From assembly GCA_949825065.1 (NCBI GenBank), contig OX463844.1, positions 31,969,414-32,033,413 of the forward strand: a DNA stretch of 64,000 nt. Reading direction: 5' to 3'. Within the stretch, counting starts at the first letter, position 1. Each line of letters opens with the position of its first letter. The DNA is from Odontocerum albicorne. Taxonomy: Eukaryota > Arthropoda > Insecta > Trichoptera > Odontoceridae. The notes under the pieces were generated by a model. That model was not told the origin of the DNA. It made no database searches and saw only the letters and a list, made by a program, of their open reading frames with translations. This document shows positions 12,030 to 24,150 of the stretch, in pieces. The translations under genes and the position numbers were made by a program.

Positions 12030-12375
12030 TTTTCAATTAATAATAATATGTAATAACAAAAGAACAGTTAATTTAGCATCATATAGAGAACAGACTTATT
12101 TTAAAGGCGCTCTAACTCGGGATTCAAACTCATTATTATTGACAGATTAAAAATACGAGTATTACAAAAAAAACAAGTTGAGTATAAGAATAGTAAAGTG
12201 GTGTCTGTGTCCATTAGATTAGAAACATCCCCGATCTCCAGATGTTTAGGTAAACATGTTTGGTAAGATAACAGCAGATAACCTTAAACAGAAAAAAAAA
12301 CTAATTAAAAAAAAATGTACATCTTCCGATATGTGATAGATACTCGTTCGGCTTTAGGTGGGATGTAGTGTATGT
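12030..12375 (-). repeat. SINE-like family R, long copy
   Basis: The minus-strand reading has ctgtcaataataatgagtttg followed by gaatcccgagttagagcgcc, and an aataataat-rich tail near 12035. The upstream part matches the 7618-7965 copy over more than 200 bp with many substitutions. A possible A-box-like tctaatctaatgg lies about 90 nt before the B-box-like block, longer than a tRNA would allow. Confidence 0.6.
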
Positions 12376-12422
12376 GTGTCTAAAACAATAATTATTTAAG
12401 CTGATGTTAAAAAATAATAGAT

Positions 12423-12960
12423 ATGGTATATCCTACTCAGTTTCTGCTGGGCATGCTCGAGTATAACTCCTTGAGCGTAAGAAGAGATCTGCGTCTCCTG
12501 GTATACGTTGTCAAACTCGTTCGAGGAGTTGTGAGCTGTCCAGCATTACTACAAAGATTAGCGTTTAATGTTCCTAACAATTACACTAGACTGCGCAAGA
12601 ACTGTTCTCAATAAAATACGCAAGAACGGGTCTTCCAGCCTATTGGAAGGGCCTTAACTCTTCTGAACGGGACTGCTTCGGATATTGACATATTTCATAT
12701 CACATTACCAAAAGTAAATTCTCTTCTTAGATTGAGCGCGTTAGAAAGCACTCATCAACATACTTAAGTGACTGAATATATGTGTATCATATGTTTGTGT
12801 GTATATACTCGTATGTATGCATATGCATTATTTTTTATTTTATATAATTAAAAAAAAAATTCTATGTTATTTTTCTTCTTTTTTAATGTCTTGTATTTTT
12901 CAAAGTAATTGGGCTAAGCCTGTTTTGAAAAAAATAAAAATAAAGGTAGTCATTCATTGA
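12423..12960 (+). mobile_element. LINE 3' end, Jockey/I-like (family L-B)
   Basis: The plus frame from 12423 reads LSVRRDLRLLVYVVKLVRG, then CPALLQRLAFNVPNN. After one stop it continues as PIGRALTLLNGTASDIDIF. This order (arginine-rich L..RR..LRL, C/SPELL, a basic stretch, P..R...LLN, DIDIF) is the usual carboxyl end of insect Jockey/I-type reverse transcriptases. A 3' untranslated region follows, with ttgggctaagcctgttttga and an A-rich tail at about 12930-12955. That is the normal layout for a 5'-truncated insertion. The endonuclease and RT core are absent. Confidence 0.75.
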
Positions 12961-15412
12961 AAATCATACAAATCAAAATAACTCGCTGAAATACTAAAAC
13001 TTTAAAATATTATGCAATTTGATTATTTAAAAAATATAGCCACATAACATATTTCAGCTTTGGTAGTTAGTTTACTTATACTTTTTTATTTAAAAATAAG
13101 TCTTGACTAAGTTTTCCCCAACATGTGAAGTATAAAATTGACTTTTCTGCTCTATTTTATAGTACAAACAAATGAAAACATTATACAGCAAACATTAAAA
13201 CAAAGAAAATGTTGCTGACCCTGTAATGGAGAGATGTTGCAAGCTTTTATTGTTGTACTTTTCCTCCAGTTCGATAATTACCGATTGCCGGTTTAATGTT
13301 GCGTCGGGGGTGAACTTTTACGTGTCGTCTGTGGTTTTTTTATGCTATCTTAAGTGTTATTGCCGAACGTGCTTTGCAAATTTTCTGACGAAAACTTTAC
13401 AGTTTTAAGATTTCTTAAGGGTAGAAACATTGTTCTTGCCCTAAAACCGAATGAGACATTGTAAAATAGTTTAAATGTCTGGCGTGTTATTTAAAATTGT
13501 TGAATCTGAGTTCCAATGGGAAATACAATAAAATTAACATTTTTTTCAACTATTCATAGCATAAATAAAGCGAAATTAATGACAATATTGGGGTGAAATA
13601 TTGAATATCGGAAACATAATTTTAATCCATTTTTAATATCTTTATTCACGTGCATTTTATAAAGCTTAAACTTATTTTCGTTCACAATGGATTTATTTCA
13701 TTGACATTTCATTGAATAAATACAATCTGGAAAGTTGTTTTATAAATCTGGCAACACTGCAACAGACCAAACAGCAGTTCAAAAGCTTAGTTTTTTTTCA
13801 CAATTGAATATATAAATGGAAAAAACATCCAACTCACCAAACACCTTTTTTTGGTTCATTTGATACATCGAAAAAAAAAATCAATATTGTATGTGAAAAA
13901 TATCAAGACAGCTTAAAGGGTCTCATATTTAAATTTCGTCTTAAAATATGTTTCATGCAGACCTATACAAAGTAACGTGATATTTCCTTAATTATCTCAG
14001 AACAGATAACATGTTGGTGAGGTCCTTTTATCATAAATATATACGTCACATTATAAATCAGTAAATACAATTAACTTTTCTTAAAAACATGGAAAATAAA
14101 CATTCTTTATTTTCTCGATATAACTCGTTAAGTGAATTCTGTTTTGCTTGTTTTCTCCTACAAAAATGATCTAACACGAACATAAAAAAACTAATGAGAA
14201 CTTGCCATTAAGAAAAAACAGATTTTATTTAATCTTATATTATATTCTCGCGGATTTCATAAATGAAAATTGAGAGATGATTCATTTTAAAAGTTAGTGT
14301 GCTATAATTTGTTTGCCAAATAATACAGAAGGACGCATAAAATATTAATGTATTCAATTGAAACAGAGCGATGCATTTGTTTGAAGTTGTTATTTTAGGA
14401 GTGATATAATGGCGCGCATATTTAGCATACGTTTACATTGTTCATTTCCATATAAATCTAGGTATATTCTTCTCGTGCTCCTGCGAGAACAATACTGAAA
14501 TTACCCCGCATACATTACGGAGAGCAAACACAAGGCTAGCTACGAGTAGCATACGTTGTATCAACTCGATATTATAAGTCGACGTAAGGCGAAATTAAAC
14601 TATAGCGTTGCTGATTCCGAGCTGAATACTCAGTAGACTAACGAATGGAAATCAGTCGATTCCAATATGGTATTTATAGCGTGGAAGATATATTTGGTTT
14701 GTTTATTTTAATTTTAATATTGTATAAATATCGGATGGATTTATTGTTTTTGCCGCGATTTCTTCCAATCCTCTACCCTATGTTGCATAATAGTTAATAT
14801 ATAGTATCCATGGCTGCATCTAACCGAGAAGCAGGGAATTAAAATGAATTGAAAAACGTAAAATCCTCACGAAAAACAGGGATAGTATAATCGTTTAATT
14901 TATGTAAGTTATCAGAAATAATTTATTACTTTGTAATTTGTAGCACTTTCAATATGTAATTCATATCGCATTTCAGTATTTTTATAAAAAAATACTGTTG
15001 AACACTGTGATATCTAATGAGCGTCTTTGATAAAAAAAAATGCGTAACAGTATGATTTGAACTGTTGATATTGATATATGTCGAATGTTAAATTCTGGTA
15101 ACTTGCAATTTTTTTTATTTACATGCTCATCGGACATCATAGCTCAGAATACTTAAGATTTTTTCTATTTCTATATTTTTTTTCTATTAATACTGTTCAT
15201 TGATTGAATAAACAATAATTATAATTTCAAATGTTTTATATCTTTAAAATTAAATCGTCGGATTAAAAAATCGAAAAAATCCGAAAAAAATTAAAAGGTT
15301 TTATGAATAATTTTATGTACGTTTGTAATGCGAAATTCTTGATACAAAGTAAAATCATATCCAAAGTCGAGAAAATAGTTCAAAAGTTAGAAAAATGCAT
15401 TTTCCTTTAATC
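12961..15412. other. Unassigned AT-rich DNA
   Basis: No repeat family or gene recognised in 2.4 kb. The section at about 14400-14680 is less AT-biased (ggcgcgcat, ctcgtgctcctgcgag, cgacgtaaggcg) and could be a constrained non-coding block. The small frame at 13226-13408 lacks motifs. Confidence 0.4.
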
Positions 15413-15427
15413 CATAGGTTCTCAACC
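15413..15427 (+). repeat. hAT terminal inverted repeat, distal (3') end
   Basis: It reads cataggttctcaacc. The first 14 bases are the exact reverse complement of 17297-17310. It is preceded by the target duplication ctttaatc. Confidence 0.9.
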
Positions 15428-15689
15428 TTATTTTGCCCCCCGCCCACTTTGAGAATATATTTTTTTCTAAAGCCTCCCAATTTTTTTTACTTGCGAATCT
15501 GAAACGGCTATTGCCACGATTATATTTAAACGTGTAATATTATATACTGTAGTCGTAAGATAGGATACGACCCTATCCTATTTCTGAGTTTAAAGAAGAC
15601 TGTTTCAATGAGAACAATTAAAACGCATACTTAATTATATTGAAAAGTATTTTTATTAACATTCAAAAGACATTGAATTTATAACTTAT

Positions 15690-17035
15690 CTAATGAGAAG
15701 GTTGAATTTGATGCATTTTAAGGAGTTTGTTAATATCAGGCTCGATTTTACTTAAAAACAACCGTAAGTCGCCGCGTTCAGTAACATGGAGCCGATTTCT
15801 TTTTTTAGTTACCAATGTTGCTACAGCACTAAATCCACGTTCAACTAAATAGGAAGATGGGAATGCTATCAGAAATCGTTGAACAATCGACCATAATCCT
15901 GGGTACTGTTGCCAAATCGGCTTCTGCAGCCAAAATTTTTGGTAACCATTCTTGAATTTAATTTTTAATTCCTCATTTGTCGTCAGTTCTATTAGTTCTT
16001 CTTCTAACTGGGATGATCCTGCTGTGTTGACATTTGAAAAAGGATCCAAAACCCAGTCTGGTATGTCCATGTTTAAAATGTCCTGGAATCGTTCCTTGAA
16101 ATCACTGTGGAGGTTTTCCAAGTGTTGACAGTAAACAAGCAAGTCGTCGTGCTTGAATGATACTGCTGATACATTTGGGAAGTTATTGAATTCGCGTCTG
16201 CCGATATTTATTTTGTATAATAGCAGTTTGGACACGAAAGAAGCAACGCTATTTTTTGTCTTAATCAAGTTTAAGTCGTCGCCTTGAAGTTGGAAATTGA
16301 CATCATTAAACAATTTATACAGGTCTGTCAAGTACGCAATATCGTTCTTTGATGAGATGAGGTTGTCGTGCAATTCCGTGTTTTGTTTCCTAGGAACTCT
16401 ATCACAGATCCAAACAGATTGTAAAATCGAGTCAAACAAGTACCTTTTGACAGCTAGCGCACCTTTGTGTGAAGCAGCAATCGATTGAAATCTTCATCAT
16501 TGGCAATGCAAAGCTGACTAAATAATCTGTCATTCAACGAGTTACTTCTGATTTTATTAACTGCTCTGATAACATATTGCAGTGATGTATGGAGGCGTTC
16601 ATTCAGGTTTTTCGCAACCAAATGCTGGCGATGAATTACACAATGCACAGCAAGCACGTCAGGAACTTTATTTTTTAAGCACGCTATGAAGCCTTTGTGA
16701 CGCCCTGTCATAACCGGTGCGCCATCCGTAGCAACTGACAAAATATTATTAAAAGGAATTTCCCTTTCGTCACAAAACTTTTCCAGTGTATTAAATATGG
16801 TTTCTCCTTTTGTATCTGTTTCCAAATTGTTAGCAAACAATAGTTCTTGACATATTTTCTCACCTTTGATAAACCTCACGTATGACAATAACAATGCTTC
16901 ATTGGTTGGTAAAGTGGACTCATCCAGTTGAATTGAAAATTGCCAAGTCTGCAGATGATTGCACAATGATTCTTCAATGTTTTCAGCCATCTCATCAATT
17001 CGTCTTTGCACAGAACTATTGCTTTTAATTTTCAT
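15690..17035 (-). pseudogene. hAT transposase, broken by a stop and a frameshift
   Basis: The enzyme would have cut and joined transposon DNA. The upstream segment (17035-16454, 193 residues) has QLDEST (first catalytic Asp region), ATDGAPVMTGRHKGF (second Asp) and VHCVIHRQHL. It ends at a TAG at 16456-16454, where the family usually has the Trp of RWLSKG; LSKG follows in the same frame. A frameshift near 16370-16390 moves the reading to the second segment (16439-15690). That segment contains NTELHDNLISSKNDIAYLTD and the C-terminal dimerisation region FPSSYLVERGFSAV, whose Glu is the third catalytic residue. The type resembles ZBED5/SCAND3-like hAT proteins. About 450 codons remain, and the N-terminal zinc finger is missing. 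Only two coding lesions suggest a fairly recent loss of function. Confidence 0.9.
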
Positions 17036-17296
17036 CCACTTCCCGAACTACCGAAATATATGAATTTTCGCACACGTGATAAAAATGATTAAAATACATA
17101 CAGTAACAAAAATTAACCAATATTAAAGTTTACTTTAGTTAGTACGTGATTAGCGTGTTTTTTTGTCTTTTTTAGACTATATTTTTTTAATCTGCCCACG
17201 CCCCTCCGTGCCATCTCAACGCCCCCTAATTTTATCTGGGTCTTCTACTGCCCCCCTGAAAGTCTCAAACGCCCAAAAGGGGGCGTTATCGCCCAT

Positions 17297-17310
17297 GTTG
17301 AGAACCTATG
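17297..17310 (-). repeat. hAT terminal inverted repeat, 5' end
   Basis: It reads gttgagaacctatg on the plus strand, the inverse of 15413-15426. It is followed by ctttaaac, the second copy of the target duplication with one mismatch. Confidence 0.9.
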
Positions 17311-18325
17311 CTTTAAACCTTTGACTATAATCTGTAGTTGAAAAAATTAAATCGTTACACCTAAAATAAATATGTAAAATGACAAAAACTGACTGATTTT
17401 AAGAACAATAAAATGATGAAATCGGTGATTTTAAGTAGTTTTCTCAACATATTTCAATATATTTACATTTGGAGAAGATAGTAAAATATTATGCTTTGGG
17501 AATTATAATTGATTTCTCCTTCCCACTTTTCAAATGGTCTAAATACTTTTATAAAGAAATTACGATTTGGTGTAGTTTAGAGAAAATGTATACATTTTCT
17601 AGTTCAATTTTGTACACAAAAAATTTCCATAAAATGTTTAAAATCAATGCTAAAATTGTTAAAATTATAAAAAAAAACTTTCTTTTATATCACGAAAACT
17701 AGGTTAATGAGGTAGTCTCAATATTAAATCGTTTAAGTTTTAAAATAATGTGTAGTCAAATGTGCATATTATTTTGTGTGGTCTTAAATGCATGAAGCTT
17801 CAGCTCAAATTATGCGACAGGTTATAGTTTGGCTTAAGTGTTCTAGAATTCTCCCATACATGGCAGGTAGGTGTATAAATATCTAGTGCTATTTGCTACC
17901 CCTTAAGTTCCATGTTCGACATCTTAAGAAGCAAAGGTAAACTTTGGGGTTGGTTGCTGGGTGAGCAGCGCTCGTATCAGGTTGTTCTTTAACATACATA
18001 CATACTTCGGGCATTGTTGGTAAGAACCCCTTGTACGTAAAATTTTAATATCGAACTTATCCAAGAATTTTCATCGATCATGATATGAGGTATTAATTCA
18101 TGATATGAAAAAATATATATTGCTTAGTACTTACGATTGTTTTATGGCAAAAAAATAATTAAACGACATGGCAACGCCAATATGATATTTACATTTATAC
18201 AGACCATCATGCCGCGTTCCTATTGTGGTAGGGACAGAAAGCAGATCGCAACACTTTTATTACGATATTCAATTGTTGAATTATTTCCCGGTCTATCTCA
18301 AAGCCGACAATTCAATGATTTAATT
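17311..18325. other. Unassigned AT-rich DNA
   Basis: The plus-strand frame at 17469-17702 is lysine/isoleucine-rich low-complexity translation. A GC-richer patch lies at about 17935-17990. Nothing else recognised. Confidence 0.45.
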
Positions 18326-18401
18326 AATAAGTATTAAAAATAAAATTAAAACAATTCATTAATAATAATAAATTGTTTTAATTTTATGTTTAATACTTAT
18401 T
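18326..18401. repeat. Long hairpin, 31-bp arms
   Basis: Arms 18326-18356 and 18371-18401 pair at 30 of 31 positions (one A/C difference) around a 14-nt loop of cattaataataata. The arms start aataagtattaaa. It could be a tiny MITE or a folded-back AT-rich duplication; no target duplication is evident. Confidence 0.85.
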
Positions 18402-21400
18402 TGAAAAGTTATTGAAATGTTTATTCAATATCGACATGAGTTATTGACCACTAACAAGATATAATGGTCTTTAATAATTATGTCGAATTTTCTTAACAAG
18501 TCCTATCATTGGATTCTATGTCGTTATTATGTCATATTAATCTAGATTTTCACCCAAAATCAGGGGTAGTGGTTACCTGTGCCAATAGTTTTGTCAATCA
18601 AGTAGATATATAACTCATAATTAGCATACCAGTTCTAATAATATTTTAAGACATTATTCCACCTGGATTTATAAAGTGGCAATTTATCACTTGATGTGAT
18701 TTTTTATGGCGAAACAGCACAATATGGCACGTAAGAAATCAATTGGTTATTGTGGATATACATATTTTCGTGTGTTTCATCTTGAAAATAATACAATGTG
18801 ATACATTGTTACAAATAAAAAGAAATCTTTAAATCAACTAAACCAGTTTAAGCATTGTTGTAAGTACTCAGTTTTAAGTGTTCCCATATCTGAATATACC
18901 TAATGCCATGTACGCAAGTATTTCATACCCTTATGAAGTCGAGTTTTCCCCAAGGGACCCGACCAACAATATTGAGAGATGAGCAAACAATTAGACGGTT
19001 ACCTTCTAAGGGAAGAGGGTTAACACCGTTTATTAAACGTATCCGTGTTGGTTGAGTTGTTTCAAGAAGCTGGTCTTTGTGAATTGTATTTGATGTTGCA
19101 TTCCATTAAGAATATTTTCTTAAATTCGTGTACACTGAGAAAAATATTAAGATTTAATTCTTATAATTAATGTGAAAAATAAAACATGTGTCAGTCTGCA
19201 CCCGGGAGTATAGATCATTCAATCAGAAGACTAATTTTGCAATAGTGTTAGTAACAGTGCGTTTACAAAAAACTTGTCACTTTACTTTTTTAATGAAGTG
19301 AAAAAGTAAAAAATATCAAAATAATATTTTATATTCAAACATTGAAATTAACACACACGTTTTGTAAATTAAATATGCTGTCAGCTTAAATTGTAATAAT
19401 CATAAAATTAAAATGAAAGTAAGTTTATTTCACATATTAATTGTTTAGGCATGACAGATTCTAGGAAACATTAAATAACAAGAATGAAAATTTTCAAGAT
19501 TAAAAATAAATATAATAAAGTAAAAATATTCGTCAGTTTTAATTAGATTGCACATAAAAATAAAATTAATGTAAGATTATTTAACATATTAATGTATCAT
19601 AATCACAATGTCATATAATAAAATTTTATAATAATAGTGGATGGTGTGATACTAAATTCAAGGAAACTTTAAGTGATAACAAAGTACATTCTAAGCTTTC
19701 GAAAAAAATTGAATTAAACATTACATTAGACAAAAATCGCACTCCTTATTTCGACATGGTAGTGTTTTTCTACTCACTGAGTATTTTAACAACAATATAA
19801 ATGTGCGCTCTGCGCGAACCATTCCTGTGGCATTCTAAAACCAATACCACTACATGCTCGTATGTTGTGTAATATAGACAGTGTTACTCACACTATTGCA
19901 AAATGAGTCTTCTGGCTGAATGATTTATATATCTAGCTATTTTAAAAATATATATGTTTTGTTTAATTAATTTCAAGAAATGTTCGTCTTACTTGTTTAT
20001 TCAGAAAGAAATAATTAGTTGTTACTTTTATCCAGTTATGTACTTTTTTTAATATTTTCTTTTTAAAAAGCAATGTGCATATTTTATTGTTTAATTTATA
20101 TAAATGTAACGAATTCATTTCTTATTACGTAAGACAAATAGAGATTTAGTATATTACACATAATATTCCATATCTCTATTATGACACGCCCCTGTTTCAT
20201 AAATATAAGATGGAACAGCTCCTGAACAGAATTTTAATATTGTCAATATTGTTCGAAGATGAAAATTGTAAGACGTTTTACGGTAGTAGAAGGTAGTTAT
20301 AACCGAGGCTAATTTGATTAAGATTTGACATAGGACAGATACCGCCGCCTCAGCTATGTTACCCTGATACTTAAACGGTCGTTGTGATGGAAAATTCCCT
20401 AAAAGGGAAAGTTTCGGTGATAAAATTGGGAAGTTTTGGTATTGAATGGCTTCAACTCGGGGGGCTAATTGTGAAAAGTGTTCTCGATAAAGCGGTAGAG
20501 CATTTCACTGAGATTAATGTGCTTAGAATAATTTATTTGTTTTTCACGTTTGCTATTGCAGACTTGTACATAAATTAATAGGTCAAAAGTCACTGTGTAA
20601 CTAACTGAATTTTTTATTACATCCATCCTTTATCTGTTTGTTACCTTTTATAAAATAAAGTAAAATGATTCCAGTCCTACTCGTATATTTCGGCGTTTCC
20701 TTCGATCTGGTGATACGAGATTTCTTAGCATACTACTAACACATCACACTTCATTTTACACATATTTATTTGCGACTCATTTGGCACGATTGTGAAGTGA
20801 ACTCCTTAGAGTAATCAGAATCGCAATATCTTTAATGATCTTCAAGAGATAATTAAATAAATGTTAGATCACTCAGAATATTCATCCATATTTTTCCAAT
20901 CGCTTTATTTATGCCTTTTCCATTCCTTCACTCCTTGCTTATTAGATTTTAGTAATTTTGTTTAATTTAAATGAAGTCTCACAATAATAGCATGGTTTCA
21001 AAATAATAAACAAAACTAGAGTTAATTGGTCAATAGAAATTGCTTCATTTGATATTTATATCATGCGACACCGTGTACAGTGTACAATCGATTGCGGCAT
21101 GCATTTAAGTAGATCTTTATTTTTTCTTCCATTGCACACACCAAAAATATTATTTTGCATAAAAATAAATTGTATTTATAAATAAAAAAAGATTATTATA
21201 AGAAATTCGACGAATTTAAAAGTTGAATTAATTGTTTTAAACGTGAAATATAAGAATATCTTTCTACCTTATCGACTGGCATATTTAAGTTCTTTAATTT
21301 GTAAGAAATTCTCAAATAATGATTACCTTGATCTACGCATTTGTTTTATTTTAATGTTATATTATAGTATCACAATTTATCGACTATTAAAAAAATACAA

Positions 21401-21720
21401 GAGTAATAACCAAATTAGAATTTTGAGTGCGCATGAATATAAACAAAACTTGTCAAAAAAATTGTAAACATTTACATGAATCAATAAACATTATGTCTTT
21501 CGTCGAATAATCCCAACTTTGAAAAAATTGCCAAATCTGAATAATACCTAATATCTCATTAATTTTATTTTTTGTTACACCAGTGTTTATTGTGTTCCTA
21601 GTTTTTCTATTCATAATATGAATAATTTGTAAATTTTACAAGGGATTTTTTTTTCATAATGAATAATAAATTATTATATTTGATTATAATTAAAAAAAAT
21701 CTGTACACTGACAGATTACG
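18402..21720. other. Unassigned AT-rich DNA
   Basis: In 3.3 kb no coding or repeat family is identifiable. Less AT-biased stretches are at about 18880-19080 (gtcgagttttccccaaggga) and 20270-20480. The small frames at 20384-20578 and 21243-21467 show no motif or coding bias. Confidence 0.4.
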
Positions 21721-21774
21721 ACATCATTCTTTAAAAAAAGTAGCTCACGTGCACAAAAAGGTTGGGCAGCCCTG
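21721..21774 (-). mobile_element. Solitary hAT-like terminus
   Basis: It ends in aaaaaggttgggcagccctg. Read on the minus strand this is cagggctgcccaacc, a typical hAT end, followed inward by a ctcacgtgcac stretch. No matching second end was found nearby, so this is a truncated or very diverged copy. Confidence 0.45.
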
Positions 21775-24003
21775 ATCTACATTGAATAATAAATAAGTAA
21801 TCTTCTCTCTTTCAGAATCGAACACATTGTTGATCGATTGCATTAAGTCATGTTTAATACGTTTAACGTCAAGAATAAACTTTTATTTTCCATATATGTG
21901 TGTACACGATGAAAGAGATTTGATTTGATATTATTATTCACTAAAAGCGAATACGAAAACTTTGACGAGACCTTCCATATGGAATGGATATATTCAATCT
22001 TCTCCCATAATCCCTCAAATTCACTCACCTATTCTGACAAGAAGATCAACTTTTTCTACACAATGGTTCTTTCTCAGATTGGTGACAACAGCAATGGGAA
22101 CGAGCATGAGTAATGAATAGGGTTCTCATAGAACAACCTGTAAAATTTCTACCAAGTTTATCCCTGCCTAGAAAATCATGATGCGCATTTAATAGACATT
22201 AATGTGGTCGTGTTCGCTGCGCATATTTGATGTGTAAGTAAAGTGGCATAGTTCCCGCTTTGTTACTGTAAAATTCAACAAATTAGGCGTTTCCTCTTAA
22301 TTGTATTGCAGGGTTCAATATTCCAATAGTGAGAGTGTGCAGAGTATAATACGTCAGCTGACTTGGATGTGGACATATGCTGAATTGACGAAGAATGAGT
22401 GTTTTTTTCTTTCTATCTACATAATTTATAGCATTTGCCTGACCTGCTAACGTGAACACCGCGTACAGCTCATTTAACAATGCTAGAATTTAGGTATCTT
22501 TGGAAAATTTGGGAAGATCCCTAGGAGGCAATCGCTGCAGTAAATACAATTATAGAGCAGAATAGAAAAGGAACGAGGGCTTGTTACGCCCAAAGCTTGT
22601 TAGTCGCGATGAGAATGTAGAGACATTAATAGACAGGATTCAGAAGTACCGAGTGTACAAAACGTTGCTCATTCTAGAATAATTTCAATAATAATATGCT
22701 TGTCGTAATAACGTTACCTACCGTATTTGAAATAAATATCAGTTAATTTTTATTTATTTATTCCCCCCTTTCATGATCTAGTTTTAATGTATTTCAAGAT
22801 CATGTATTGTTTATTTATATTGAAATCCATTCATGTCGTTCACACGTATGTATCTATTTATATGAAGGATTCAAGAGTTTTGATTTAAACATATTAAAAA
22901 TACGATCATTATTCGGTGTTCATTTTTTACCTAAAGTAGACGAACAAGAAAAAATGTCTTCGTCTTTTTGAAAGGTGTGTTTATTTCGTTTTCTTTTGTT
23001 TTGAAAAGGTCATTTTCAATCATTGAAACTATAGTAATATTAATCAAAACACGAATTTAATTAAAACGTGTGAGATGTGTAAAAAGGTGATGAATAATTT
23101 AAAAATTTCAAAATAAAACAGTAAGCGATTACGTAAACATCTATGATCAAAACTGAAATAATCGAGGAATGTTCAGTTGTAATTCGTAAAATTTTAAAAC
23201 GTTCATTTACTTTACCATTATATTGGAAAAATGTATGTATATATAAAATTGAAAAAAACCTATTTCTCTGCATCACTTAATAATGTCGATTGTTCACATT
23301 CAACAAATTCGTCAGGAGAGAGAAATTTATAAAATATTTTACTTTATTGGGTCACTCAGGCATTTATAATTGTTTAATTTCTTCGACATGGGTGAAAAGA
23401 GAAACATTTTTATTGCTAGGTATCTAATCAACCTCTTTAGTTAACTAGATTTAAAACGACAACGATCCTGATTAGCTGGTATTCAGATGTATATTAGAAA
23501 TTATTAAGTGTATATTTATATTAAAATAATTGATCTTAACTCTCAGTACACACGTTACTACCCTAGGGGTGTCAGAGCATTAAACCGGACTAAATGTCCC
23601 GCTGGGATTAAAAGATTTGTCCCCCTCCCCAAGATGACCGCAGCACCCTGGCAACGCCCCCAGAGCCGGACCCAAAGATGATGACGTCATTTGGATGAAC
23701 ATTAACATCATTAAGAGTGGGGATTTTCATTATTTGAAGTCCATGTCCTGGAATATCCTGTCGCTATTATACTTTGTGCTCGGGAACATGTGTTCATAAT
23801 TTATAGGGATTATTAATTTAAATACAAAGACATGAAATTATTAAAGTCTTTATTTATTTTATAAAAGTGTATATGTGTAAATGAATAAGGTTTTGATTAC
23901 TTCCGAAAATTATACATTTTGTGCATAAAACTTAAAAATTATATCAATATTTTTTTTTTATTTGAATGAACAAGAATTTTAAGCATTTTTTTAATAATAG
24001 ATA
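21775..24003. other. Unassigned DNA including a GC-rich island
   Basis: Most of this is AT-rich without features. Exceptions are 22090-22690, moderately balanced, and 23560-23720, strongly G+C rich (listed separately). Frames at 21843-22113 and 22283-22480 have no recognisable products. Confidence 0.4.
23560..23720. promoter_or_regulatory. GC-rich island with CRE-type palindrome
   Basis: About 160 bp of C-rich sequence (tccccctccccaag, ggcaacgcccccagagccgg) lies in AT-rich surroundings. It contains atgacgtcat at 23681-23690, a perfect 10-bp palindrome with the CREB/ATF core TGACGTCA. No coding frame is evident. A regulatory role is inference; one palindrome can occur by chance. Confidence 0.35.
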
Positions 24004-24150
24004 TGACCGAAGTTATAGGTATCCTTATACCCTCGAACACTAGGCGGAAAAAATGCATGTGTCGTTCGAAGGGAGTAGCATAGCGAGGGGTTCGAACCGA
24101 TGACTTTCCACACGGAAGTCCAGTGCGTTACCGCGCGGCCATGCACCTCA
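24004..24150 (-). repeat. tRNA-derived SINE family S2
   Basis: The minus strand reads gtgcatggccgcgcggtaac (A box region), then atcggttcgaacccct (B box), spaced as in a tRNA. A body follows with cgcctagtgttcgagggtat. A near-identical copy is at 51417-51569 and a partial one at 26955-27047. Lack of acceptor-stem pairing and the shared body mark it as a SINE. Confidence 0.8.

Larger units (their letters stand above)
15413..17310 (-). mobile_element. hAT-superfamily DNA transposon, both ends present
   Basis: The ends are inverted copies: cataggttctcaacc at 15413 and its partner ending at 17310 (gttgagaacctatg). This matches the CAGNGGTTCTCAAC-type terminus known from hAT elements. Flanking 8-mers are ctttaatc (15405-15412) and ctttaaac (17311-17318), a one-mismatch 8-bp target duplication as hAT insertions make. 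Inside is a minus-strand transposase remnant. At 1.9 kb, and lacking any N-terminal BED-type zinc-finger coding part, it is an internally deleted copy. Confidence 0.9.

Noticed and set aside
16297..16488. Plus-strand 63-codon frame
   Set aside because: It lies opposite the hAT transposase and has no motif of its own.
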